In this document: positions 32,932 through 41,609 of the stretch, one piece after another
Layout of the letters: every line of letters starts with the position of its first letter
Numbering within the stretch: the stretch's first letter is position 1
Assembly (NCBI RefSeq): GCF_013363995.1
Contig: NZ_JABWGO010000005.1
Location: 266,711 to 330,710, forward strand
DNA: 64,000 nucleotides
Source: Nonomuraea rhodomycinica
GTDB taxonomy: Bacteria > Actinomycetota > Actinomycetes > Streptosporangiales > Streptosporangiaceae
Direction: 5' to 3'
Notes under the pieces: generated by a model
Seen by the model: only the letters and a program-made list of their open reading frames with translations
The model's database searches: none
What the model was told of the DNA's origin: nothing
Program-made: the position numbers and the translations under genes

Positions 32932-34080
32932 GTGCGGCGCGAACACGGCACACCGCGGCAGGGCTGGGACAAGATCATCGAGAGCCAGGGGCTGGCCTAC
33001 CACCGCGCGGCCCACCCCGAGGGGCTGAGCCGGCCGTACTGGGACGAGTCCGTCCACTACGTCTTCTCCATGGACGAGGTCGAGGAGCTGGAGGCGCAGG
33101 TCGAGGAGCTGCACGAGATGTGCCTGCGCGCCGCGGGCCACGTCGTGGAGACCGGCCGCTTCGCGGACTTCGCCATCCCCGGGTGGGCCGTCGAGGACGT
33201 GCGCCGCTCGTGGGAGCGGCGCGACCCCCACCTGTACGGCCGCTTCGACCTGCGCTACGACGGCACCGGCCCGGCCAAGCTGCTGGAGTACAACGCCGAC
33301 ACGCCCACCTCGCTGGTGGAGTCGGCGGTGGCGCAGTGGTTCTGGCTGAAGGACACGCACCCGGACGACGACCAGTGGAACTCCGTCCACGAGCGGCTCG
33401 TCGACCGCTGGGCGGCCATGACGCTGCCGCCCGGCCCCACCCACTTCGCCTGGACCGCCATGGACGAGACCGGCGAGGAGGCGATGACGCTCGCCTACCT
33501 GCAGGAGACGGCCGAGCAGGCCGGGCGCTCCACGGTGGCGGTGGCCATGGAGGACGTCGGCTGGGACGACCTCAACCGGCGCTTCGCCGACGTCGAGGAG
33601 CGGTGGATCCGCTCGATCTTCAAGCTGTACCCGTGGGAGTGGATGCTGGCCGACCCGTTCGGGCGGCACGCCGTCCGGCACGGCACCTGGATCGAGCCCC
33701 TGTGGAAGGTCCTGCTGTCGAACAAGGCACTGCTCGCCGTGCTGTGGGAGCTGTACCCGGGCCACCCCAACCTGCTGCCCGCCTACCTCGACGGGCCCCG
33801 CGACCTGACCTCGTACATCGTCAAGCCGCTGCTCGGCAGGGAGGGTGCGTCGATGCGCGTCGTCACCCCCGGCGGCGCCCACGAGACGCCGGGCGAGTAC
33901 GGCCGCGAGGGCTTCGTCCACCAGGCCTTCGAGGCCCTGCCCGAGTTCGACGGCCAGCGGCCGGTGCTGGGCGCGTGGGTGGTCGCCGACGAGGCGGCCG
34001 GCCTGGGCATCCGTGAGACCACGGGCCTCATCACCGATGACACCTCCTCCTTCGTCCCCCACCGAATCGAGCGATCATGA
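32932..34080 (+). CDS. Glutathionylspermidine synthase-family ATP-grasp protein (YgiC/YjfC-like)
   Basis: A 382-aa protein corresponding to the synthetase half of glutathionylspermidine synthase. Visible blocks are GRFDLRYDGTGPAKLLEYNA and DTPTSLVESAVAQWFWL (nucleotide/substrate pocket), then YIVKPLLGREGASMRVV, an ATP-grasp lysine and glycine loop. The N-terminal amidase of Gss is absent, as in YgiC/YjfC. Actinomycetes do not make glutathione, so it probably ligates another peptide or amine. The GTG follows the previous stop by three bases; its own stop overlaps the next ATG. Confidence 0.87.
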   Translation: MRREHGTPRQGWDKIIESQGLAYHRAAHPEGLSRPYWDESVHYVFSMDEVEELEAQVEELHEMCLRAAGHVVETGRFADFAIPGWAVEDVRRSWERRDPHLYGRFDLRYDGTGPAKLLEYNADTPTSLVESAVAQWFWLKDTHPDDDQWNSVHERLVDRWAAMTLPPGPTHFAWTAMDETGEEAMTLAYLQETAEQAGRSTVAVAMEDVGWDDLNRRFADVEERWIRSIFKLYPWEWMLADPFGRHAVRHGTWIEPLWKVLLSNKALLAVLWELYPGHPNLLPAYLDGPRDLTSYIVKPLLGREGASMRVVTPGGAHETPGEYGREGFVHQAFEALPEFDGQRPVLGAWVVADEAAGLGIRETTGLITDDTSSFVPHRIERS

Positions 34081-34508
34081 CCCTGCTGGAAACCCTCGCC
34101 CGCGGCTCGGGCGCCATCGCCGCGTACGCCGCCGTCGGCGTGGCGCTGCTGATCATCGGCTTCTACGTGATCGACCTGGCCACCCCCGGCAAGCTCAGCT
34201 CGATCATCCGCACCGAGCGCAACCCCAACGCCACCCTGCTCGCCACCTCCGCCATGATCGCCGTGGGGCTCATCGTGGCGGCCTCGATCTGGTCCTCCGG
34301 CGGGCGCCTCGTCGAGGGCCTGGCCGGCACGGCGGTCTTCGGCCTGGTCGGCATCGTGGTGCAGACCGTGGCGATGATGGTCTTCGACAAGGTGGTCGGC
34401 ATCTCGGTCCGCGACCTGGTCAAGGAGCCCGAGGTGCAGCCGGGCACCCGGCTGCTGGCCGCCACCCACGTGGCCATCGGCCTGATCACCGCCGTCGCCG
34501 TCATCTGA
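34077..34508 (+). CDS. DUF350 membrane protein (YjfL-like)
   Basis: A 143-aa protein with four hydrophobic helices: AIAAYAAVGVALLIIGFYVI, ATSAMIAVGLIVAASIW, TAVFGLVGIVVQTVAMMVF and a final AATHVAIGLITAVAVI. The loop DLATPGKLSSIIRTERNPNA is the typical DUF350 feature. The ATGA overlap with the ATP-grasp gene shows tight coupling, as in the E. coli yjfLMC arrangement. It may form the membrane partner of the ligase system; the function is unknown. Confidence 0.87.
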   Translation: MTLLETLARGSGAIAAYAAVGVALLIIGFYVIDLATPGKLSSIIRTERNPNATLLATSAMIAVGLIVAASIWSSGGRLVEGLAGTAVFGLVGIVVQTVAMMVFDKVVGISVRDLVKEPEVQPGTRLLAATHVAIGLITAVAVI

Positions 34509-34566
34509 ACAGCGCCCGTGAGGGTGCTCGTCGCGGTCATCTCACCGGACCTGGCACTCTAGAGGC

Positions 34567-35739
34567 GTGACGGACCGGACCCGGGAGGACACCACCCGCA
34601 GGCTGGAGCGCGCCATGGGCGCGCTCGGCACGGCGGCCATGGCGCGCATGGACGAGCAGCTGCCGTGGTTCCGCGCGCTCAGCGCCGAGGACCGCTCCTG
34701 GGTGGGCCTGGTGGCGCAGGCCGGGATCGCCGCGTTCGTGGAGTGGTTCCAGCACGCCGGCGAGGACCGGCCGACGCCCAGCATCGAGTTCTTCGGCACG
34801 GCGCCGCGCGAGCTGAAGCGCTCGATCTCGCTCCAGCAGACGGTCGACATCGTGCGCATCGTCGTGGAGGTCGTCGAGGCGCAGAGCGACGAGCTGGCCG
34901 CGCCCGGCGGCGAGGACCAGCTCCAGCAGGCCATGCTCCGCTACACCCGCGACGTGGCCTTCGCCGCCGCCCAGGTCTACGCGCGCGAGGCCGAGGCGCG
35001 CGGCTCCTGGGACGCCCGGCTGGAGGCGCTGATCGTCGACGCGCTGGTGCGGGGCGAGGTCGACGACGGGCTCCACTCGTGGGCCGCCGCGCTCGGCTGG
35101 ACCTCCTCCCCCGTGGTGGTCATCGCCGGGCACGCCCCCGACGACGACCCGCGCGCGGTGATCGACGGGCTGCGCGAGAAGGGCCGCCGCATCGGCATGG
35201 ACCTACTGGCCGGGGTGCAGGCCGACCGGCTGATCGTCATCGTGGGCGGCGCGGGCAGCGTCAACGACGCGGCCCGGCAGGTGGTGGCCCGCTTCGGTCC
35301 GGGGCCGATCGTCATCGGCCCCGAGGTGCCCGACCTGCACGCCGCCGCGCGCTCCGCGCGGGCCGCCCTGGCCGGGCTGAAGGCGTCGTCCGGCTGGCCC
35401 GACGCGCCCCGGCCCGTGCACGCCGACGACCTGCTCGCCGAGCGGGCGCTCGACGGCGACGAGGACGCCCGCGAGCAGCTCGTGGAGAACGTCTACCTGC
35501 CGCTGGCGGGCACGCCGCTGCTCGACACGCTGGCCACCTACCTGGAGCAGGGCACGTCGCTGGAGGCGACGGCGCGGCTGCTGTTCGTCCACCCCAACAC
35601 GGTCCGCTACCGCCTGCGCAAGATCACGGAGCTGACCGGCTACCAGCCGACCGAGGGCCGCTCGGCCTTCACCCTCCAGGTCGGCCTCATTCTGGGGCGG
35701 CTCTCGGAGAGCGCCCTGACGTGGCGGGCCCTAACGTAA
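34567..35739 (+). CDS. fasR: PucR-family regulator of fatty acid synthesis (FasR-like)
   Basis: A 390-aa regulator with a C-terminal PucR helix-turn-helix (DTLATYLEQGTSLEATARLL, FVHPNTVRYRLRKITELTGY) and an N-terminal domain (RRLERAMGALGTAAMARMDE) plus a GGDEF-like middle. It lies directly upstream of fabD on the same strand, the position of FasR in Streptomyces and of Rv2242 in mycobacteria. In S. coelicolor FasR activates the fab operon, probably in response to acyl-CoA. The palindrome at 35758 is its likely target. The GTG at 34567 lacks a ribosome site; CACTCT six bases upstream may be a weak -10. Confidence 0.88.
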   Translation: MTDRTREDTTRRLERAMGALGTAAMARMDEQLPWFRALSAEDRSWVGLVAQAGIAAFVEWFQHAGEDRPTPSIEFFGTAPRELKRSISLQQTVDIVRIVVEVVEAQSDELAAPGGEDQLQQAMLRYTRDVAFAAAQVYAREAEARGSWDARLEALIVDALVRGEVDDGLHSWAAALGWTSSPVVVIAGHAPDDDPRAVIDGLREKGRRIGMDLLAGVQADRLIVIVGGAGSVNDAARQVVARFGPGPIVIGPEVPDLHAAARSARAALAGLKASSGWPDAPRPVHADDLLAERALDGDEDAREQLVENVYLPLAGTPLLDTLATYLEQGTSLEATARLLFVHPNTVRYRLRKITELTGYQPTEGRSAFTLQVGLILGRLSESALTWRALT

Positions 35740-35757
35740 TCATCCCGAAACCCCCAC

Positions 35758-35772
35758 TGTAGAAACTCTACA
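35758..35772. promoter_or_regulatory. Palindrome TGTAGA-N3-TCTACA upstream of fabD
   Basis: A perfect inverted repeat with 6-bp arms and an AAC spacer in the 103-bp gap between fasR and fabD. A single TCTACA half-site recurs at 35821-35826, just before the first fabD start codon. The location fits a FasR operator; the spacer also contains AT-rich bases rare in this window. Confidence 0.62.
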
Positions 35773-35842
35773 AAAGGTGTTGGACAAAGTTCGTACGGAT
35801 CCTTAGCCGCGTGTCGAACCTCTACAGGGCATGGTGGTTTTT

Positions 35843-36739
35843 GTGCTTGCAATCGTCGCTCCGGGCCAGGGCGCCCAGACCCCAGGTTTCCTGACACCCT
35901 GGCTTGAGCTGCCGGGTCTGGCCGACCGGCTCGCCGGGTGGTCCGAGGTCGTGGGCCTGGACCTCATCACCTATGGCACGACGGCCGGGGCCGACGAGAT
36001 CCGCGACACCGCGGTCGCCCAGCCCCTGCTCGTGGCCGCCGCGCTGGCCTCCGCCGAGGCGCTCGGCGTCCGGCCCGACCTGGTGGCCGGGCACAGCGTG
36101 GGCGAGTTCGCCGCCGCCGTCCTCGCCGGGGCGCTCACCGCCGAGCAGGCCCTCGCGCTGGTCCGCGAGCGCGCCCAGGCCATGGCCAAGGCCGCGGCCG
36201 TCACCGAGACCGGCATGACCGCCGTGCTCGGCGGCGACGAGGCCGAGGTGCTCGCCGCCATCGAGCGGCACGGCCTGACCCCCGCCAACATCAACGGCGC
36301 CGGCCAGATCGTCGCCGGCGGCACGCTGGAGCAGCTCGCCGCCTTCCAGGACGACGCGCCCGAGCGCTCCCGGCTGCGCCCGCTGGCCGTCGCGGGCGCC
36401 TTCCACACCGTCCACATGGCTCCGGCCGTCGCCACCCTGCGCGACGCCGCGCTCGGCGTGACGCCCGCCGACCCGGCCGTCCGGCTGCTGTCCAACGCCG
36501 ACGGCCAGGCCGTCACGAGCGGCGCCGACTTCCTCGACCGGCTGGTCAAGCAGGTCAGCAGCCCCGTCCGGTGGGACCTGTGCATGGCCACGATGGCCGA
36601 GCAGGGCGTCACCGCGATCATCGAGCTGCTGCCCGGCGGCACCCTGACCGGCCTGGCCAAGCGCGCGCTGCGGGGCGTGCCGACCGTCGCGCTGAAGACC
36701 CCCGACGACCTCGACGCGGCCAAGGAGCTGATCAAGTGA
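35843..36739 (+). CDS. fabD: Malonyl-CoA:ACP transacylase
   Basis: A 298-aa enzyme that loads malonyl from CoA to ACP. It has the oxyanion PGQGAQ motif at the start, the nucleophile serine 85 in VAGHSVGEFAA and the catalytic histidine 188 in AGAFHTVHM. The GTG at 35843 gives the standard actinomycete N-terminus (MLAIVAPGQGAQ); an ATG at 35831 is the alternative. It is the first gene of the fab operon and overlaps fabH by four bases (GTGA). Confidence 0.94.
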   Translation: MLAIVAPGQGAQTPGFLTPWLELPGLADRLAGWSEVVGLDLITYGTTAGADEIRDTAVAQPLLVAAALASAEALGVRPDLVAGHSVGEFAAAVLAGALTAEQALALVRERAQAMAKAAAVTETGMTAVLGGDEAEVLAAIERHGLTPANINGAGQIVAGGTLEQLAAFQDDAPERSRLRPLAVAGAFHTVHMAPAVATLRDAALGVTPADPAVRLLSNADGQAVTSGADFLDRLVKQVSSPVRWDLCMATMAEQGVTAIIELLPGGTLTGLAKRALRGVPTVALKTPDDLDAAKELIK

Positions 36740-37692
36740 GGATCCCCGACGTCGCGCCCGGCGCGAAGGTGCTGGCCTTCGGCCACTACCAGCCGGCCAC
36801 CATCGTCACCAACGACGACCTGGCCAAGGTCATGGACACCAACGACGAGTGGATCCAGTCGCGGGTCGGCATCCGCGAGCGCCGCATCGCCTCCGAGGGC
36901 GAGTCGGTCGAGGACATGGCCGTCCAGGCCGGCGGCAAGGCGCTGGCGGCCAGCGGCCTGTCGGCGAGCGACATCGACCTGGTGATCGTCGCCACCTGCA
37001 CGCTGGAGACGCAGATCCCCAACGCCGCCGCCGTGGTGGCCCACCGGCTCGGCATCGAGTCGCCCGGCGCGTTCGACGTCAACGCCGCCTGCGCCGGCTT
37101 CTGCTACGCGCTGGCCACCGCCAGCGCCGCCGTCCGCGGCGGCTCGGCGCGCAACGTGCTGGTCATCGGCTCCGAGAAGCTGTCGCAGTGGGTGGACCCG
37201 ACCGACCGCTCCACCGCCGTGATCTTCGCCGACGGCGCGGGGGCCGCAGTGGTGGCCCCGTCCGACACGCCGGGGATCGGTCCGGTCGTGTGGGGCAGCG
37301 CCGGCGACAGGTCCGACGCGATCATCATCAACGACCGCAACGACAGCCTCCACCAGGAGGGCCAGGCGGTGTTCCGCTGGGCCACCACCGCGCTGCACCC
37401 GGTGGCCAGGGAGGCGTGCGAGCGCGCCGGCGTCGACCCGTCAGAGCTGGCCGCGTTCGTGCCGCACCAGGCCAACCTGCGCATCATCGAGGCGATCGCC
37501 CGCAAGCTCGGCGCCGACAAGGCCGTGATCGCGCGGGACATCGTCACCGCCGGCAACACCTCGGCGGCGTCCATCCCGCTGGCGCTCTCGCGCATGATCG
37601 AGCGCGGCGAGGTCCGCTCCGGCGACCTCGCGCTCGTCCTGGGCTTCGGCGCCGGCCTCACCTATGCGGGCCAAGTGATCGAGGTTCCGTAG
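36736..37692 (+). CDS. fabH: Beta-ketoacyl-ACP synthase III
   Basis: A 318-aa condensing enzyme that starts fatty acid synthesis from an acyl-CoA primer and malonyl-ACP. The catalytic triad is visible: Cys119 in NAACAGFCYA, His244 in PHQANLRIIE and Asn274 in AGNTSAAS. The C-terminal GFGAGLTYAG motif is typical. The GTG at 36736 overlaps the fabD stop. In actinomycetes this enzyme sets the branched or straight starter unit. Confidence 0.95.
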   Translation: MRIPDVAPGAKVLAFGHYQPATIVTNDDLAKVMDTNDEWIQSRVGIRERRIASEGESVEDMAVQAGGKALAASGLSASDIDLVIVATCTLETQIPNAAAVVAHRLGIESPGAFDVNAACAGFCYALATASAAVRGGSARNVLVIGSEKLSQWVDPTDRSTAVIFADGAGAAVVAPSDTPGIGPVVWGSAGDRSDAIIINDRNDSLHQEGQAVFRWATTALHPVAREACERAGVDPSELAAFVPHQANLRIIEAIARKLGADKAVIARDIVTAGNTSAASIPLALSRMIERGEVRSGDLALVLGFGAGLTYAGQVIEVP

Positions 37693-37779
37693 GATCCGGT
37701 ACGGCTCCCGCCGTACCGGTCACAGCTTGTACGGCGCGAGCCGTGCAGATCCAGATAGAACCCAAAGGAGAACGACGAC

Positions 37780-38019
37780 ATGGCTGCCACCGAGCAGGAG
37801 ATCCTCGAGGGCCTCGGCAAGATCATCAACGAGATCACCGGCATTCCGGCCTCCGAGGTGACGCCCGAGAAGAGCTTCGTGGACGACCTCGACATCGACT
37901 CCCTGTCCATGGTCGAGATCGCCGTGGCCGCCCAGGACGAGTTCGGCGTCGAGATTCCCGACGACCAGCTCAAGAACCTGAAGACGGTCAAGGACGTCCT
38001 GAACTTCATCCAGAACTGA
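37780..38019 (+). CDS. acpP: Acyl carrier protein
   Basis: A 79-aa acidic helical protein with the phosphopantetheine attachment serine at residue 41 in DLDIDSLSMVE. It carries the growing chain for FabD, FabH and FabF encoded around it. The ATG has AAAGGAG upstream. The 87-bp spacer after fabH is the largest gap in the cluster and could hold an internal promoter for this abundant protein. Confidence 0.95.
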   Translation: MAATEQEILEGLGKIINEITGIPASEVTPEKSFVDDLDIDSLSMVEIAVAAQDEFGVEIPDDQLKNLKTVKDVLNFIQN

Positions 38020-38089
38020 CGATCGTCGCGGCCTTCGGGCCGCCGATCGCGTGAACCTTCACCCTTCTGATCGACAAGGAGCGCGAAAC

Positions 38090-39322
38090 GTGAGTGCAAA
38101 CCGGGTACGTGTCGTCGTCACCGGGCTCGGCGCGACCACGCCCGTCGGTGGAGACGTCACCTCGACCTGGTCGGCGCTCCTCGCCGGTCAGTCGGGCGTC
38201 AAGACCATCACCGAGGACTGGGTCGACACCGTCCCCGTGAAGTTCGCGGGGACGGCCGCGGTCGACCCGGCCGAGGTGCTGCCCCGGCCGGAAGCCCGCC
38301 GCCTCGACCGCAGCGAGCAGTTCGCCCTCGTGGCGGCGCGCGAGGCGTGGCAGGACGCGGGCGCTCCCGGCGTCGCGCCCGAGCGGCTCGGCGTCGTGGT
38401 CTCCAGCGGCATCGGCGGCATCAACACGACGCTGTCGGCCTACGACACCTACAAGGAGCGCGGCTGGAACCGGCTCTCGCCGTTCACCGTGCCGATGCTC
38501 ATGCCGAACGGCCCGGCCGCGTGGATCGGCCTCGACCTCGGAGCCCAGGCCGGCGTGCACGCCACCGTGTCCGCCTGCGCCTCCGGCGCCGAGGCCATCG
38601 GCTACGCGATGGACATGATCAGGTCCGGCCGCGCCGACGTCGTCGTGGCCGGCGGCACCGAGGCCGCGATCCACGGCCTCAACGTGGCGGCCTTCGCCGC
38701 CGCGCGGGCCATGTCCACCCGCAACGACGACCCGGCCGGCGCGTCGCGGCCCTGGGACCGCGAGCGTGACGGCTTCGTGCTCGGCGAGGGCGCCGGCATC
38801 ATCGTGCTGGAGTCCGAGGAGCACGCCCGGGCGCGGGGCGCGCGGATCTACGCCTACGCCGCGGGCGTCGGCTACTCCGCCGACTCCCACCACATCACCC
38901 AGCCGGAGCCGGAGGGCCGGGGCATCATCATGGCGATGACCCAGGCGCTCAACGACGCCGACATCGCCGGCCTGGACGTCAAGCACGTCAACGCCCACGC
39001 CACCTCGACCCCGGCGGGCGACGTCGTCGAGGTGCAGGCGGTCGCCAAGGCCATCGGCACCCACCCGCTGGTCACCTCGACCAAGTCCATGACCGGCCAC
39101 CTGCTGGGCGGCGCGGGCGGCATCGAGTCCGTGTTCACCATCAAGGCGCTGCAGGAGCGGATCGTCCCCGCGACGATCAACATCTCCGATCTCGACGACG
39201 GGATCGAGGTGGAGATCGTCCACGGCGCCAACCGCGAGCTGCCCGCCGGCGACATCGCCGCGGTGAACAACTCGTTCGGGTTCGGCGGTCACAACGCCAC
39301 CGTCGTCTTCCAAGGGGCCTGA
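38090..39322 (+). CDS. fabF: Beta-ketoacyl-ACP synthase II
   Basis: A 410-aa elongating condensing enzyme. The nucleophile Cys163 lies in VSACASGAEA; the two histidines are in HVNAHATSTPAGD and STKSMTGHLLGGAGG. The C-terminal NNSFGFGGHNA motif is complete. The GTG at 38090 (AAGGAG nine bases upstream) is chosen over an upstream ATG at 38051. It extends acyl-ACP by two carbons using malonyl-ACP. Confidence 0.95.
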   Translation: MSANRVRVVVTGLGATTPVGGDVTSTWSALLAGQSGVKTITEDWVDTVPVKFAGTAAVDPAEVLPRPEARRLDRSEQFALVAAREAWQDAGAPGVAPERLGVVVSSGIGGINTTLSAYDTYKERGWNRLSPFTVPMLMPNGPAAWIGLDLGAQAGVHATVSACASGAEAIGYAMDMIRSGRADVVVAGGTEAAIHGLNVAAFAAARAMSTRNDDPAGASRPWDRERDGFVLGEGAGIIVLESEEHARARGARIYAYAAGVGYSADSHHITQPEPEGRGIIMAMTQALNDADIAGLDVKHVNAHATSTPAGDVVEVQAVAKAIGTHPLVTSTKSMTGHLLGGAGGIESVFTIKALQERIVPATINISDLDDGIEVEIVHGANRELPAGDIAAVNNSFGFGGHNATVVFQGA

Positions 39323-40747
39323 ATGACCGTGCTCGACAACAGGGCGGTGACCAGCGGCTCCGACCAGGAGCCAGCTGATCCCCGCGACCCCGCCGTCCGC
39401 CTGGCCGCGCTGCTCGACGAGGGCTCGCTGCGGCTGATCACTGCCGAGGACAAGAGCGGCGTGCTCGCCGCGATGGGCCGCGTCGAGGGTGTCCCCGTCG
39501 TCGCCTTCTGCAGTGACGCCCGCTTCCAGGGCGGCGCGATGGGCAGCGAGGGCTGCGAGCACATCGTGCACGCCTACGACGTGGCCGTCCGAGAGCGGGT
39601 GCCGGTCATCGGGATCTGGCACTCCGGCGGTGCGCGACTCGCCGAAGGCGTCGAGTCGCTGCACGCCGTCGGCCGGGTCTTCGCCGCCATGACCAAGGCG
39701 TCCGGCGTCGTCCCGCAGATCTCCGTGGTCGTGGGCCCCGCCGCGGGCGGCGCCGCCTACGGCCCGGCGCTCACCGACCTGGTCGTGCTGGCCGACTCCG
39801 GCCGCATCTTCGTCACCGGCCCCGACGTGGTGCGCAGCGTCACCGGCGAGGACGTCGACAGCGCGGCGCTGGGCGGCCCCGAGCCCCACAGCAAGCGCAG
39901 CGGCGTCGTCCACGTCGTCACCAAGACCGAGACCGACGCGCTGCTCAAGGCGCGCCAGCTCGCCGTCCTGCTCGGCCACCAGGGCCGGGTGCGCGCCTCC
40001 GCCGTGGACGAGGTCGACTTCTCCAGCCTGCTGCCCGAGTCGGCGCGCCGCGCCTACGACGTCAAGCCGCTGGTCAACGGCCTGCTCGACGAGCCGGGTG
40101 TGGAGCTGCACCCCAAGTGGGCGCCCAACATCGTCACCACCCTCGGCCGGCTCGGCGGCCGCACCGTCGGTGTGATCGCCAACAACCCGATGCGGCTCGG
40201 CGGCTGCCTCGACGCGACCTCCGCGGAGAAGGCCGCCCGCTTCGTGCGCATGTGCGACGCCTTCGGGGTACCGCTGGTCGTGCTCGTGGACGTCCCCGGC
40301 TACCTGCCGGGCGTCGGCCAGGAGCACGACGGCGTGGTCCGCCGCGGCGCCAAGCTGCTGCACGCCTTCGCCGAGGCGTCCGTGCCGCGGGTCACGCTGG
40401 TCACCCGCAAGGCGTACGGCGGCGCGTACATCGCGATGAACTCCCGCGCGCTCGGCGCCACCAAGGTGTTCGCCTGGCCGACGACCGAGGTCGCGGTCAT
40501 GGGCGCGGTGGCCGCGGTGCGCATCCTCAAGCGGCGCGAGCTGGCGGCGGCGCCCGAGGAGGAGCGGGCGGAGCTGGAGCAGCGCCTGGCCGAGGAGCAC
40601 GAGAAGCTGGCCGGCGGCCTGGCCCGCGCGCAGGACCTCGGCGTGATCGACGAGGTCATCGAGCCCAAGGAGACGCGCGGCGCGATCGCCAAGGTGCTCG
40701 CCCAGGCCACCCCGGCCCGCGGCGCGCACGGCAACATCCCGCTGTGA
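39323..40747 (+). CDS. accD: Acyl-CoA carboxylase, beta (carboxyltransferase) subunit
   Basis: A 474-aa biotin-dependent carboxyltransferase of the PCC/ACC beta type. The N-terminal half has VIGIWHSGGARLAEG and GPAAGGAAYGPALTDLVV for acyl-CoA binding. The C-terminal half has VDVPGYLPGVGQEHDGVVR and RKAYGGAYIAMNSRALGA for carboxybiotin. Its ATG follows the fabF stop directly, so it is the last gene of the operon, as AccD6 is in mycobacteria. It makes malonyl-CoA for the pathway. The alpha and epsilon subunits are not in this window. Confidence 0.92.
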   Translation: MTVLDNRAVTSGSDQEPADPRDPAVRLAALLDEGSLRLITAEDKSGVLAAMGRVEGVPVVAFCSDARFQGGAMGSEGCEHIVHAYDVAVRERVPVIGIWHSGGARLAEGVESLHAVGRVFAAMTKASGVVPQISVVVGPAAGGAAYGPALTDLVVLADSGRIFVTGPDVVRSVTGEDVDSAALGGPEPHSKRSGVVHVVTKTETDALLKARQLAVLLGHQGRVRASAVDEVDFSSLLPESARRAYDVKPLVNGLLDEPGVELHPKWAPNIVTTLGRLGGRTVGVIANNPMRLGGCLDATSAEKAARFVRMCDAFGVPLVVLVDVPGYLPGVGQEHDGVVRRGAKLLHAFAEASVPRVTLVTRKAYGGAYIAMNSRALGATKVFAWPTTEVAVMGAVAAVRILKRRELAAAPEEERAELEQRLAEEHEKLAGGLARAQDLGVIDEVIEPKETRGAIAKVLAQATPARGAHGNIPL

Positions 40748-40757
40748 CCACGGCCGA

Positions 40758-40802
40758 CGCCGATGGGCCCCGCACCTTCCCCAGGTGCGGAGCCCATCGG
40801 CG
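40758..40802 (+). terminator. Terminator of the fab operon
   Basis: A long hairpin ten bases after the accD stop: outer stem CGCCGATGGGC / GCCCATCGGCG (11 bp) and inner stem GCACCT / AGGTGC with a TCCCC loop. No U-tract. Confidence 0.8.
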
Positions 40803-40859
40803 TTGACGGGCATCCGGCCGGGGGACGCCCCCCGGGTAGGTGGCAAGGGCGGACGGCGC

Positions 40860-40949
40860 GGTCAGCCGGCAAGGTCAGCCGGCAAGGTCGGACGGCTGGG
40901 TCGGACGGCTAGGCCAGACGGCTACGTCGGACGGCAGGTCAGACGGCGG
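40860..40949. repeat. 13-bp degenerate tandem repeat, seven copies
   Basis: Seven units of about 13 bp with consensus GGTC(A/G)G(A/C)CGGC(T/A)(A/G) follow each other without gaps (the sixth is 12 bp). The last unit runs into the stop codon and final codons of the convergent DUF3145 gene. Confidence 0.8.
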
Positions 40950-41433
40950 CGTGCAGCCAGCGGACCGGGGCGCCGTCGCCCGCGTAGCGGAACGGCTCCA
41001 GCTCCTCGTCCCACGGCCTGCCGAGCAGCTTGTCCAGCTCGTCCTCCAGCACGCACCGCCCCTGGGCAGCCATCATCATCACCGTGCGCAAGCGGTCCTC
41101 AGGGATCATGATGTCGCCCGCCGCCCCGATCACCGCGCTGAAGGCGCCGAGCGTCGGCGTGTAGGCGTGGCGGGACCCGTCGACGCCCGGCGAGGCGTCC
41201 TCGGTGATCTCGAACCTGATGCGCTGCCAGCCCATGAGTGAGGACGTGATGGCGGCCGCGATGCCGGGGCGGCCCTCCCACTCCGCCTGCGCCCGCACGA
41301 CGTTGGGCGCGGCTGGTTGCGGCGTCCACGTCAGGTCCACGGGCACGCCAAGGACACCCGCGACCGCCCATTCGATATGAGGGCACAGCGCGGGCTGAGC
41401 CGAGTGGACGTAGAGCACGCCACGAGCAGACAC
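40939..41433 (-). CDS. DUF3145 family protein
   Basis: A 164-aa actinobacterial protein with the blocks RGVLYVHSAQPALCPHIEWA, PVDLTWTPQPAAPN and FEITEDASPGVDGSRHAYTP, ending RYAGDGAPVRWLHAAV. Recognised as DUF3145, usually found beside the fab cluster in actinomycetes. The function is unknown; proximity suggests a link to lipid metabolism. The GTG at 41433 has GGGAGG upstream. Confidence 0.87.
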   Translation of the reverse strand: MSARGVLYVHSAQPALCPHIEWAVAGVLGVPVDLTWTPQPAAPNVVRAQAEWEGRPGIAAAITSSLMGWQRIRFEITEDASPGVDGSRHAYTPTLGAFSAVIGAAGDIMIPEDRLRTVMMMAAQGRCVLEDELDKLLGRPWDEELEPFRYAGDGAPVRWLHAAV

Positions 41434-41609
41434 CGGACCTCCCGTTTCGGTACGAGGTGCGCCTTCCCCAACGGCCTCGTCCTGGGATGATCACAAGTGA
41501 CTAGGGAGAGACTACCGTCGGTCGCAATCCGGCACCAGAGGGGGCCCATACCAACTTGTTGCGGCTGTGGCACGTGACACCGGGCCACCTCGGGGATAGG
41601 TACCGGCAC

